A DNA stretch of 64,000 nucleotides. Source: Cellulomonas sp. Leaf334 (GTDB lineage Bacteria; Actinomycetota; Actinomycetes; Actinomycetales; Cellulomonadaceae). The stretch is from the NCBI RefSeq assembly GCF_001424195.1, contig NZ_LMOO01000008.1, positions 1 to 64,000 on the forward strand, in the 5' to 3' direction. Each line of letters starts with the position of its first letter. The stretch's first letter is position 1. The position numbers and the translations under genes are program-made. Below are positions 8,491 through 16,820 of this stretch, one piece after another. The notes beneath the pieces are model-generated. The model was not told the origin of the DNA. It saw only the letters and a program-made list of their open reading frames with translations, and ran no database searches.

Positions 8491-8566
8491 CACGTGTCGA
8501 CCATCTGGACGTCACACGTCCGGGGTGTCCTTCTCGGCGCGCCGACGGACACCCCGGAAGGGTGGA

Positions 8567-8971
8567 CTAGGAACCCGCCGGCTCGAACGTCAGGCTCACC
8601 GAGTTCATGCAGAACCGGTCGCCGGTGGGGGTCTGCGGCGCGTCGTCGAAGACGTGCCCGAGGTGCGACCCGCACCTCGCGCAGCGCACCTCCGTGCGGA
8701 CCATGCCGAGGCTGCGGTCGGAGATCAGCTCGACGCGGTCGCCGGCCAGGGGTGAGAAGAAGCTGGGCCAGCCGCAGTGCGAGTCGAACTTGGTGTCGGA
8801 CCGGAACAGCTCGTTGCTGCACGCCCGACAGCGGTAGACACCCTCTCTCTTCTCGTCGAGCAGCTCGCCGGTCCACGCCCGCTCGGTCCCGGCGCGGCGG
8901 AGCACCGCGAACTCCTGCGGCTCCAGCTCCAGGGCCCACTGCTCGTCGGTCTTGGACACCTCGTACGTCAT
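8567..8971 (-). CDS. msrB: Peptide-methionine (R)-S-oxide reductase MsrB
   Basis: 134 residues. It reduces the R epimer of methionine sulfoxide in proteins. Four zinc-binding cysteines are present as two CxxC pairs (CRAC near residue 48 and CARC near residue 97), and the catalytic segment GDRFCMNSVSLTF carries the active-site Cys near the C-terminus. GWPSFF, also a family signature, is at about residue 68. AGGAGG six bases before the ATG fixes the start. It is monocistronic and divergent from the c-di-GMP enzyme gene at 9147; no msrA is in the window. Confidence 0.95.
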   Translation of the reverse strand: MTYEVSKTDEQWALELEPQEFAVLRRAGTERAWTGELLDEKREGVYRCRACSNELFRSDTKFDSHCGWPSFFSPLAGDRVELISDRSLGMVRTEVRCARCGSHLGHVFDDAPQTPTGDRFCMNSVSLTFEPAGS

Positions 8972-9146
8972 CGGATCCTCCTGGGATGGGTGGGGCGTCG
9001 GGTGTAACCGTGGCCGGCCCGCAGAAGTTCCTGACCCGCGAACGCAACGCGCTGACCTGGCCTGTCGTCGCGCGGCACATCTTCCGCATACTCTCGCCTG
9101 AGCGCGGCCCTCCCGAGCCGCGCTCGCCCCAGCTCGTGAGGTCCAC

Positions 9147-11267
9147 GTGCCAAGAGCCGTCCGCCGCCGCTGGCCGCTGACGCGGTCGTTCGCGGTCATC
9201 AGCAGCGTCGCCATGGGCGTGCTCGGGTGCGCGCTGGTGTGGGTCACGTGGAGCGTGATGAGCCAGCAGTCGGTGCGCGACGGGATCGCGACCGCGGAGA
9301 CCGTCACGACCTACGCCGCGGCGACCGTGCCGACCGACTCCTTCGTGCTCCCGGACAACCTCGACCAGGCCCAGAAGGACGCCGTCGAGGTGGCGACCTC
9401 CGGGTTCGGCGAGCGGCTCGTGGAGCTGCGGCTCTGGTCGCTCGACGGCTCCCTCATCTACAGCTCGGCGGAGAAGACGGAGACCGGGTTCCCCGACGGC
9501 GACCGGCTCGACCTCGTCACGACGGGCGGTGAGCCGAGCGCGCGCGTGATCACGGACGTGCGCGGCGCCGACGCCGGGGACGGCGGCGGCACGGAGCTGC
9601 AGGTCCTGGACGTCTACGTGCCCGTGCAGGCCGACGTCGTGGCCGACCCCGACCCGGCTCGCGAGGGCACGGTGATCGGCGCCGCCGAGGTGATGCTCGA
9701 CCACACCGCCGCGGGCGCCGCGCTGTCCGAGGCGGTCCGCACCCTGGCCCTCGTCGTGGCGATCGGCCTGCTCGCGCTGTGGATGGTGCTGTTCCGGACG
9801 GTGTGGACGGCGTCCCGCCGGCTGCAGGCCACAGCCCTGGAGAACGCCCGCCTCGCGCTCCTCGACTCGCTCACGGGCCTGCCCAACCGGCGCATGCTCG
9901 CGGAGCGGATGCGCCGCACGATCCTCGAGGCGGAGGAGACCGGCTCGCGCGTGGGGCTCATGCTCCTGGACATCGACCGGTTCAAGGACATCAACGACTC
10001 GCTCGGACACGACCGTGGCGACGAGCTGCTGGAGCAGGTCGCGGAGCGGCTGCGCGGCGCGCTGCGGGACGACGACGTCGTCGCCCGGCTCGGTGGCGAC
10101 GAGTTCGCGATCCTGCTGCCCGACGTCCGCTCCGTCGCGAACGCCGAACGGCTGGCCCGGCGCGTGCGCGGGCTGTTCGTCCCGCCGTTCATGCTCGGTG
10201 AGCTGCCCCTGCACGTCGACACGTCCGTCGGCGTCGCGTGCCTGCCCGACCACGCGACGGACCCGTCGTCGCTCATGCGGACCGCGGACGTCGCGATGTA
10301 CGCGGCCAAGCACCACCGCACCGGCGTCTCGGTCTACTCCGCGGACGAGGACGACTCGTCGCCCGCGCGCCTCGTGCTGCTCGGCGACCTGCACCGCGCG
10401 CTGACCCCCGCGCCGGGCGCCCCACGCGAGCTGCGCATGCACTACCAGCCGAAGATCGAGCTGGCGACGGGCCGGACCGTGGGCCTCGAGGCGTTGATGC
10501 GCTGGGTGCACCCGACGCGCGGGGTGCTGCCGCCCACGACGTTCATCCCGCTGGCCGAGCAGTCGGGGCTCATCCACGACGTCACGCGGTACGCGCTGAC
10601 CGAGTGCGTGACGCAGCTCGCCGCCTGGCGCGCCGAGGGCCGCGCGACGCCCGTCGCGGTCAACCTGTCCGCGCACGACGTCACCACCGTGGCCGTCGTG
10701 GACCTCATCGAGTCGCTGCTGGAGGAGCACACCGTGCCGGCGGACCTGCTCGAGGTCGAGATCACGGAGACCGCCCTCGTCGCGGACCCGTCCCGGGTGG
10801 TGCCTGTCCTGGAGCGGCTCGGTGCGCTGGGGATCCGCGTGGCCATCGACGACTTCGGGATCGGGAACACGTCGATCTCCCAGCTGCGGGACCTGCCGGT
10901 GGACGAGCTGAAGATCGACCGGCTGTTCGTCTCGGACCTCGGGGTGGACGGCCGCGAGGGGTCCGAGGTCGTCGTGCAGGCCATGGTCGACCTCGCCCAC
11001 TCCTTCGACCTGCGGGTGGTCGCCGAGGGCGTCGAGGACGAGCCCACCGCCCTCATCCTGCGTCGGCTCGGCGTCGACCAGGCGCAGGGCTTCCTGTACT
11101 CGCAGGCCGTGCCTGCCGACGACCTGCGGCTCGCCCCGTCGGTGCCGCGGCCGCGCCGGGACCGGGGAGGTGCCCGAGGTGGCGTCGCGGTCGCCCCGAC
11201 GCGTCCGGCCACGACACGCCACCAGCGTCCGCCGAGGTCACCTGGCACGGGTGACACGAACGGGTGA
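9147..11267 (+). CDS. Membrane-bound GGDEF-EAL c-di-GMP turnover protein
   Basis: 706 residues. Two membrane helices (about residues 14-36 and 198-220) frame an extracytoplasmic sensor region of roughly 160 residues with no recognised fold. A GGDEF domain follows with intact RLGGDEFAIL, and an RDDD inhibitory-site motif five residues upstream of GGDEF suggests product inhibition. The EAL domain keeps the metal and catalytic residues: GLEALMRW, VNLSAHD, EVEITET, IDDFGIGNTS, ELKIDR, VAEGVED and QAQGF. Both synthesis and hydrolysis of c-di-GMP are therefore possible. The C-terminal tail is Arg/Pro-rich. It lies 72 bases upstream of the SipW module on the same strand, which hints at a surface or matrix role. 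The GTG start has GAGG close upstream. Confidence 0.92.
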   Translation: MPRAVRRRWPLTRSFAVISSVAMGVLGCALVWVTWSVMSQQSVRDGIATAETVTTYAAATVPTDSFVLPDNLDQAQKDAVEVATSGFGERLVELRLWSLDGSLIYSSAEKTETGFPDGDRLDLVTTGGEPSARVITDVRGADAGDGGGTELQVLDVYVPVQADVVADPDPAREGTVIGAAEVMLDHTAAGAALSEAVRTLALVVAIGLLALWMVLFRTVWTASRRLQATALENARLALLDSLTGLPNRRMLAERMRRTILEAEETGSRVGLMLLDIDRFKDINDSLGHDRGDELLEQVAERLRGALRDDDVVARLGGDEFAILLPDVRSVANAERLARRVRGLFVPPFMLGELPLHVDTSVGVACLPDHATDPSSLMRTADVAMYAAKHHRTGVSVYSADEDDSSPARLVLLGDLHRALTPAPGAPRELRMHYQPKIELATGRTVGLEALMRWVHPTRGVLPPTTFIPLAEQSGLIHDVTRYALTECVTQLAAWRAEGRATPVAVNLSAHDVTTVAVVDLIESLLEEHTVPADLLEVEITETALVADPSRVVPVLERLGALGIRVAIDDFGIGNTSISQLRDLPVDELKIDRLFVSDLGVDGREGSEVVVQAMVDLAHSFDLRVVAEGVEDEPTALILRRLGVDQAQGFLYSQAVPADDLRLAPSVPRPRRDRGGARGGVAVAPTRPATTRHQRPPRSPGTGDTNG

Positions 11268-11339
11268 GTATCGTGCGTTCGGCTCAAGTCGGGCGCACGG
11301 ATGCCGATAACACTCTTTTCACCTAAGGGGGGTTCCCAC

Positions 11340-12029
11340 ATGATGGACGACCTGCTGCAAGAGATGATCGACCCGGCGCCGGTGCACCACGACGCACCGC
11401 GGCGACGGCGACTCTGGACGACGGTGGCGATCGTCGGCCTGGCGGCGGTCGGTGCCACGACGCTGACGACGTCGGCCATCTTCACCGACAACGACGCGCA
11501 GTCCGCCACCATCGAGAGCGGCACGGTCGACCTGGAGATCGGCGACGCGGTGCCGTTCGCGTTCTCGCCGCAGAACCTCGCACCCGGGGACTCGACGTTC
11601 ACGCCGCTGCAGGTCCAGAGCAACGGCTCCCTCCAGCTGCGGTACGCGATCTCGTACTTCGCGACGCCGACGACGAACCCCGAGGACGACCCCGTCCTCG
11701 ACCCGCCGGCCACCCCTGGCGACCTCCGCGACATCCTGGCGCTCACGGTGTACCCGGTCACGTCCGAGAACGCCTGCTCGGCGGCCGGCGTCGCCGCCGT
11801 CACCCCGATCAACAACCCGGGCGTCGGCGAGGACTGGCCGGGCGCAGCCACGCCGCTGGTGGGCGTCCCGACCATGGGGCCTGACACGGGTGACCGCAGC
11901 CTGCCCGCCGGTGCGAGCGAGTGGCTCTGCTTCCAGGTCGACTTCCCCATCGCGGCCGACAACGCGTACCAGGACTCCGCGGTGGAGCTCGACCTGATCT
12001 TCAACGCCGAGCAGACTGCCAACAACTGA
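11340..12029 (+). CDS. SipW-dependent secreted protein (TasA/camelysin-like)
   Basis: 229 residues. A charged N-terminus (HHDAPRRRR) precedes a hydrophobic stretch and TTSAIFTDNDAQSATI, which is the SipW-type signal peptide and cleavage region, then SGTVDLEIGD, typical of TasA/CalY-like proteins. The mature part is beta-rich and contains two cysteines, near the middle (ENACSAAG) and the end (EWLCFQVD), which could form a disulfide. TasA relatives form extracellular fibres, but fibre formation here is not established. AAGGGGGG eight bases before the ATG sets the start; a second ATG follows directly. The cognate peptidase gene begins five bases after the stop. Confidence 0.8.
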   Translation: MMDDLLQEMIDPAPVHHDAPRRRRLWTTVAIVGLAAVGATTLTTSAIFTDNDAQSATIESGTVDLEIGDAVPFAFSPQNLAPGDSTFTPLQVQSNGSLQLRYAISYFATPTTNPEDDPVLDPPATPGDLRDILALTVYPVTSENACSAAGVAAVTPINNPGVGEDWPGAATPLVGVPTMGPDTGDRSLPAGASEWLCFQVDFPIAADNAYQDSAVELDLIFNAEQTANN

Positions 12030-12034
12030 GCTCG

Positions 12035-12772
12035 ATGACCTCCTGGTCGGACGGGCGACGAGACGCCCCAGCCGTCGACCGACGCGCGCCGCGCGCGACC
12101 GGTCGGCGGCGCTCTCGTGCCCCGAAGCCGGCGTGGCGGCGGGTCCTCGGTGTCGCGCTGTGGACGGTCGTCGTCGTGTGCGGCCTCGCGTACGCGACGT
12201 CGCTGGCGGTGCCGCTGTGGTTCCAGATGCACCAGCAGCGGATCCTCATCGTGACGTCGGGATCGATGGCGCCGAAGTTCGAGGCGGGCGACGCCGTCGT
12301 GCTCCGGGCGATCTCGAACGAGTCCGACCTGAAGGTCGGGCAGGTCATCTCGTTCTGGCCCACGGGGTCCGACGAGCTGGTCACGCACCGGATCGTCGCG
12401 CTGCGCAAGCTGCCCGACCTCCGGCAGGACGAGGCGACCGGCCGCATGGTGCCGAAGGTCGACGCCAACGGAGAACGTCTGACCAAGTCGTACGTCGTGA
12501 CCAAGGGCGACGCCAACGCGGAGGCCGACGTCAACGCGACCCCGATCGGGCGCATCCGCGGTGTCCAGCTGGCCGTGCACGAGGGTTGGGGCTGGGTGCT
12601 GCAGTGGGCCGGGTCCGCGCAGGGGCGCGCCGTGATGCTCGTACCTCCGCTGCTCGCGCTCGCTACGCTCGAGCTGCTCGCGATGGGTGACGCGCGACGT
12701 GCCCGCCGCGACCGTCCCACCCCCAGGACGGACCTCACGGACAGGAGGGTCGATGAGCTCCTCCTCGACTGA
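12035..12772 (+). CDS. sipW: Signal peptidase I, SipW (ER) type
   Basis: 245 residues. A basic N-terminal region is followed by a membrane helix (about 40-60), then ILIVTSGSMAPKFEAGD with the catalytic serine, and ELVTHRIVAL with histidine where bacterial type I peptidases carry lysine. Ser-His is the hallmark of the SipW/ER class. A C-terminal helix (about 208-225) and basic tail follow. It is expected to cleave the specialised signal peptides of the proteins encoded on both sides. It starts five bases after the tasA-like stop, and its 3' end overlaps the next gene by 20 bases, so all three are one operon. Confidence 0.9.
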   Translation: MTSWSDGRRDAPAVDRRAPRATGRRRSRAPKPAWRRVLGVALWTVVVVCGLAYATSLAVPLWFQMHQQRILIVTSGSMAPKFEAGDAVVLRAISNESDLKVGQVISFWPTGSDELVTHRIVALRKLPDLRQDEATGRMVPKVDANGERLTKSYVVTKGDANAEADVNATPIGRIRGVQLAVHEGWGWVLQWAGSAQGRAVMLVPPLLALATLELLAMGDARRARRDRPTPRTDLTDRRVDELLLD

Positions 12773-12968
12773 GCCTCCCGCCCCCGAGGACCCCACCCCG
12801 CGGCGGGGCTTCCTGTCCGTGGACCGCGGCGGCCTCGTGCGGCTCGGCGTCGCGCTCGCGTTCGCGGTCGCGGCCCTGGTGAGCCCGCTGGTCGGGGCGA
12901 CGTCCGCGCAGTTCACCGACAGCACGAACGTCTCGATCACGTTCTTCGTGGCGCCCGAGCAGCCCTAG
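12753..12968 (+). CDS. 71-residue SipW-type signal-peptide mini-protein
   Basis: ACAGGAGGG lies just before the ATG inside the end of sipW. The product has an acidic-Pro N-terminus (about 20 residues), a basic region, a hydrophobic helix (about 33-49) and then TSAQFTDSTNVSITFF, closely matching the SipW cleavage region of the TasA-like protein (TSAIFTDND). If cleaved at this site only about 20 residues remain. It may be a released peptide, a decoy or regulator of SipW, or a decayed substrate; I cannot choose between these. The gene is convergent with the FAD oxidoreductase, whose stop lies three bases away. Confidence 0.7.
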   Translation: MSSSSTEPPAPEDPTPRRGFLSVDRGGLVRLGVALAFAVAALVSPLVGATSAQFTDSTNVSITFFVAPEQP

Positions 12969-12970
12969 CG

Positions 12971-14374
12971 TCAGGACCGGACGCCGCGGGCCGCGAGCAG
13001 CACCGCGTCGGGGTCGTACACCATCGACAGGGTCTGCAGGCGTCGTGCGACCGCGGGCGTGAACACCCGCTGCGCCCACTGCGGGCCTGCGCCGTCGGTG
13101 AAGTTCGGCAGGCCACCGTCGCGCACCCACGGCGCGAGCCCGTCGTGCACGCGCGCGGTGTCCTGCGTGACCACCTGGGCGACCTCCGGGACCATGATGC
13201 CGATCGTGAACAGGGAGAACGCCGCGTCCCGGTACGGGAACGCGCTGGGCACGCCGCCGTCGTCGAGCACCTTGCCGCCGAGCTGACGGACCTCCACCAT
13301 CACCTGGGCGCAGCGCGCGTCGGGACCCACCAGCTCGAGCAGCCGGTCGGCGGCCTCCAGCGGGAACGCGTCGAGCAGGCTGTGGTGCTCGTGCAGCGGC
13401 AGCGGGTCCGTGGGGTCGGTGTGCACGGCGCCGAGCGCCGCGTAGGGGATGACCTGCACGGTGTCGATCAGGGGGGTCGCGACGGAGCGGACCGCCCGGA
13501 TCATCTCCTCGCCGACGGCCGGGACACCCGTCCACGCGAACCGCACGCTGACGGACGTGGTGCCGCGCAGCGGCTCGGGGACGAACGGCAGGTCCGGCAG
13601 ACGCATCACGGCGAGCGACGTGGTGCCCTCCTCGGGCAGCACGTCGCACCACCGGCTCCACGTGCGGACCACCGCGGCGGCGTCGGCACCGGCGAACCAG
13701 AGCGCGCCCGCGTACAGCTCCGCCTGCTCGACGAGGTCGATCTCGACGGCGGTGACGATGCCGAGCGTCCCCTTGCCGCCGCGCAGGCCCCAGAACAGCT
13801 CAGGGTGGTTCGTCGCGGTGACGCGACGGGCGACGCCGTCCCCGGTGACCACCTCGAACGCACGGACCGTGTCCGAGGCGAGCCCGTGGGTGCGGGCGAC
13901 CGGGCCGAGCCCACCACCGGTCAGGTAGCCGACGACGCCCACGTCCGGTGAGGAGCCGGCCAGCGCGGCGAGCCCGTGGGGTGCGCAGGCCTCGAGGACG
14001 GCTGCCCACCGCACGCCTGCTCCGATCCGGGCCCAGCGCCCGTCGGCGTCCACGGTGAGCTCGTCGAGGGCCGCGGTGCTCACGAGGATCGCGTCCTGCA
14101 TGCTCTCCGTCGCGCCGTGCCCGGTGCTCTGGACCGCGACCCGCAGCCCGGCCGTCGCAGCCACCCGGACCGTGCGGGTGACGTCCGCGGGGTCACGCAC
14201 GGGGACGACGGCGACGGGCCGGATCGCCTTGGTGAGGTTGCTGGTACCGGTGAGGGCGGCGTACGCCTCGGTTCCCGGGAGGTGAACGGGGACGCCGGCG
14301 CCGGTGAGCGCCGCGACGGCCACGGTGGTGGCGGGGCGGTAGTCCGCGTCGATCGGCGAGCTGAGGATGGTCAT
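12971..14374 (-). CDS. FAD-binding oxidoreductase of the berberine-bridge/PCMH family
   Basis: 467 residues, cytoplasmic. The FAD domain includes RPVAVVPVRDPADV, the flavin-attachment segment VQSTGHGATESM with a histidine that normally binds the 8-alpha position, and GVVGYLTGGGLGPVAR, where the second attachment residue (Cys in bicovalent enzymes) is absent, suggesting a single covalent link. The C-terminal substrate domain ends with the family sequence YDPDAVLLAARG. These enzymes oxidise alcohols, sugars or secondary metabolites; the substrate here is unknown. GGAA lies just before the ATG. It stands alone, with a 14-base palindrome in its upstream region. Confidence 0.85.
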   Translation of the reverse strand: MTILSSPIDADYRPATTVAVAALTGAGVPVHLPGTEAYAALTGTSNLTKAIRPVAVVPVRDPADVTRTVRVAATAGLRVAVQSTGHGATESMQDAILVSTAALDELTVDADGRWARIGAGVRWAAVLEACAPHGLAALAGSSPDVGVVGYLTGGGLGPVARTHGLASDTVRAFEVVTGDGVARRVTATNHPELFWGLRGGKGTLGIVTAVEIDLVEQAELYAGALWFAGADAAAVVRTWSRWCDVLPEEGTTSLAVMRLPDLPFVPEPLRGTTSVSVRFAWTGVPAVGEEMIRAVRSVATPLIDTVQVIPYAALGAVHTDPTDPLPLHEHHSLLDAFPLEAADRLLELVGPDARCAQVMVEVRQLGGKVLDDGGVPSAFPYRDAAFSLFTIGIMVPEVAQVVTQDTARVHDGLAPWVRDGGLPNFTDGAGPQWAQRVFTPAVARRLQTLSMVYDPDAVLLAARGVRS

Positions 14375-14449
14375 GGGGGTTCCTTCGTCGTCCTGTCCTG
14401 CGCCGTCATCGACGCACGGGCAGGAAGGGACGCCGGTCCCCCGTCTGAT

Positions 14450-14463
14450 ACATCCCGGGATGT
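14450..14463. promoter_or_regulatory. Palindrome ACATCCCGGGATGT upstream of the FAD oxidoreductase
   Basis: A perfect 14-base palindrome 76 bases before the oxidoreductase start. On the minus strand it runs into TATCAG, a possible -10, so a bound protein would cover the promoter. No regulator gene is adjacent to suggest which protein binds. Confidence 0.4.
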
Positions 14464-14489
14464 CCGAAGTTACCGGGAAGTACGCCCGC

Positions 14490-16280
14490 TCAGCCGGGCG
14501 GGGTCGCGGGGAGCGAGATCGTGAACGCCGTCCCCTCGCCGACGGTGCTCGTGATCGACAGCGACCCGCCGTGCGCGTCGACCACCGCCTTGGTGATCGA
14601 CAGCCCGAGCCCGACGCCCGGGATGGCCCGCCGGGTGGCCGTCGACGCCCGGAAGAACCGGGTGGTCAGGTGGGAGAGCTCGTCGGGCGGGATGCCGATG
14701 CCGGTGTCCGAGACGACGACCTCCGCACCCTCCGAGCCCTGCGGGCCGCGGGACGTCACCCCCACCCACACCGTGCCTCCCGACGGCGTGAACTTGATCG
14801 CGTTCGAGACGAGGTTGTCGACGGCCTGCCCCAGCCGTACCGGGTCCCCGTTCAGCGGCGTCTCCCGCGCGGTCACCGCGAGCGTGACCCCCGCCGCGTC
14901 GGCCACCGGCTTCGCGGCGTCGACCGCCGCGTGCACGACGTCGGCGAGGTCCATGCGCTGCGGCGAGATCGAGAAGCGGCCGGCGTCCACCTGGGCGCTG
15001 AGCAGCAGGTCGCCCACGAGCCGCAGCTGCCGGCGGGCGTTGCGCTCGATCACGGTGAGGTACTCGCGCTGCTCGTCCGTGAGCGGGTCGGTGCCGTCCG
15101 TGAGGAGTTCGAGGTAGCCGAGCACGGACGTCAGGGGTGTGCGCAGCTCGTGGCTGACCAGGCTGACGAACTCGTCCTGCAGGCGCGACGCCTCGCGCTC
15201 GGAGGTCACGTCGGAGGCGACGACGACATACCCCGTCGTGGTGCCGTCCGCCTCGGAGCGCCGCGTCACCGCGAGCCGGACGGTCATGCGCGACCCGTCC
15301 CGCGCCACGTAGGTCCAGTCGCGCACCTCCGGACGACCGGCCAGGGCCGGTGCGACGAGCGCGTCGACGAGGGTCTGCGGGTGGTCGATCGGGGAGTCGT
15401 CGGCGAAGAGCACCGTGCGCCGCGCCTCCAGCTCCTCGCGGTCGTGGAAGTCGGTCAGGCGCAGCCGACCGACCACCTCGCCCTGCCCGTACCCGAGCAG
15501 CCGTTCCGCACCCGCGTTGAAGACCTCGACCAGGCCCGTGGCATCGGTCGCGATGATGGCCTGCTCGGTCGCGGAGTCGATCACCGAGACCAGGGCGTCC
15601 CGCGCGGCGCGGCGCTGGTCGGCGACGCGGGCGAGCGAGGCGGCGTCGGCCCGCGCACGGTCGAGGAGCACGGCCTGGTCCATCTGCAGCGACAGGAGGG
15701 CGTTGCTGCGGGCCCGCAGGCGGGCGGTGATCTCGTGGACCGTGGCGGCGACCACCAGCGCGACGAGCGAGACGAACAGCGTCCGGACCACCGTGTCCAC
15801 GGTCAGCCTGAACGTCGACGTGAGCAGGACGGGCGACAGGACGACGCCCGCCACGCCGAGCCCCGCGAGCCAGATCCCGCGCCGGTCCCGCTGGGAGGCG
15901 AGCGCGATCACGGGGAAGAACACGATGGTGGTGTACGGCGAGCCCGGGCCGCCCGTACCGGCGCGCAGGAACGCGACGGCCACGAGCTGGATGATCGGCA
16001 GGATGTCCTGACGCCCCTCGGGCCACCGGGCCCACGGCAGGAACCGCGCCAGGACGAGCTGCGCGACCGTGAGCAGCGCGGCGATCACGACGTCGCGCTG
16101 GCTGGCGACGAGGACCCCGGGGATCAGGAGGCTGAGCAGCGCGACCAGGAACACCCCGACGAACGGCAGCTGACGCTCCACCACCCCGCCGTCCGGCCCC
16201 AGGTGGCGCGCGAGCCGGCGCATGTAGCGCGAGCCCATGGTGACCAGGTCTGCGCGCTCGTTGGACCAGAGCTCGGTCAT
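14490..16280 (-). CDS. Membrane-bound PAS sensor histidine kinase
   Basis: 596 residues. An N-terminal block of about six membrane helices (roughly residues 35-195) resembles a MASE-like sensor region, then a PAS domain (about 235-350; AIIATDATGLVEVFNAGAER), a HisKA domain with VSHELRTPLTSVLGYLE (phosphorylated His near residue 377) and an intact HATPase domain: N box NLVSNAIKF, G1 DTGIGIP, G2 GVGLGLSI. It lies seven bases after the stand-alone receiver and closes the seven-gene operon. Likely phosphorylation targets are that receiver and the receiver-deacetylase fusion at the operon start. A start 57 bases further upstream is possible but would overlap the receiver gene. Confidence 0.9.
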   Translation of the reverse strand: MTELWSNERADLVTMGSRYMRRLARHLGPDGGVVERQLPFVGVFLVALLSLLIPGVLVASQRDVVIAALLTVAQLVLARFLPWARWPEGRQDILPIIQLVAVAFLRAGTGGPGSPYTTIVFFPVIALASQRDRRGIWLAGLGVAGVVLSPVLLTSTFRLTVDTVVRTLFVSLVALVVAATVHEITARLRARSNALLSLQMDQAVLLDRARADAASLARVADQRRAARDALVSVIDSATEQAIIATDATGLVEVFNAGAERLLGYGQGEVVGRLRLTDFHDREELEARRTVLFADDSPIDHPQTLVDALVAPALAGRPEVRDWTYVARDGSRMTVRLAVTRRSEADGTTTGYVVVASDVTSEREASRLQDEFVSLVSHELRTPLTSVLGYLELLTDGTDPLTDEQREYLTVIERNARRQLRLVGDLLLSAQVDAGRFSISPQRMDLADVVHAAVDAAKPVADAAGVTLAVTARETPLNGDPVRLGQAVDNLVSNAIKFTPSGGTVWVGVTSRGPQGSEGAEVVVSDTGIGIPPDELSHLTTRFFRASTATRRAIPGVGLGLSITKAVVDAHGGSLSITSTVGEGTAFTISLPATPPG

Positions 16281-16287
16281 GCGGGGC

Positions 16288-16638
16288 TCACGGTGCGCCG
16301 CCCAGCACCCGCGCCAGCGCCGCCTGGACACCGTCACCGGAGAACGGCTTCGGCAGCCAGGCCTCGACGTGCGGGTAGTCGTCGGCGTCCAGGACCGACG
16401 TCACCACGACGGGCAGCTCGGGACGGCGCACGCGCAGCACGTCGATGAGCTCCCAGCCCCCCATCCCGGGGAGCCGCAGGTCGACGATGGCGACGTCCAC
16501 GGAGTCGAGCTCAGGACTGGCCAGCGCCTCCTCGGCGCTCTTCACGGCCACCACGTCGTGGCCGAGCCGGCGCACGTGCCGGGTGATCAGCGCGAGCTCG
16601 TCGGGCTCGTCGTCGACGATCAGCACGCGGGGGGTCAC
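16288..16638 (-). CDS. Stand-alone response regulator receiver domain
   Basis: 116 residues, receiver domain only. Acidic pocket DDE at 9-11, phosphoacceptor Asp53 in IVDLRLPGMGG, the switch residues VVVTS and the conserved Lys in LPKPF are all present. There is no DNA-binding output, so it must act through protein contacts, for example as a phosphate sink, a relay, or an allosteric partner of the glycosyltransferase in the same operon. GTG 16638 overlaps the stop of the small membrane protein by four bases (GTGA). Confidence 0.9.
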   Translation of the reverse strand: MTPRVLIVDDEPDELALITRHVRRLGHDVVAVKSAEEALASPELDSVDVAIVDLRLPGMGGWELIDVLRVRRPELPVVVTSVLDADDYPHVEAWLPKPFSGDGVQAALARVLGGAP

Positions 16639-16820
16639 GCCACACCGCCGTGCAGCAGGAGCGCAGCGGCCGTGATCGCCAGCGAGACCAGGGCGACGAC
16701 CACCAGCAGGCGTCGCTCGGAGCGCCGGTTGGACCGGATCTCGTCGTCGAGGGCGTCGGGCGTCAGCGTCGCCCACCACCGGGCGTCGTCGCCCGGGGCC
16801 GCCCGGTGAGAACCGCTCAT
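16635..16820 (-). CDS. 61-residue single-helix membrane protein
   Basis: A cytoplasmic N-terminus rich in charged residues (MSGSHRAAPGDDARWW and ending EIRSNRRSERR) precedes one C-terminal membrane helix (about residues 40-58). It overlaps the glycosyltransferase stop by four bases (ATGA) and the receiver start by four bases (GTGA), so it is translated in coupling with both. I do not recognise a family. Its place and topology suit a small subunit or anchor of the membrane glycosyltransferase, which is inference from position only. Confidence 0.7.
   Translation of the reverse strand: MSGSHRAAPGDDARWWATLTPDALDDEIRSNRRSERRLLVVVALVSLAITAAALLLHGGVA

Noticed and set aside
8463..11222. 919-codon minus-strand open frame opposite the GGDEF-EAL gene
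   Set aside because: His/Arg/Gly-rich low-complexity product without any domain, typical of antisense shadows in high-GC DNA; the plus-strand gene has all motifs.
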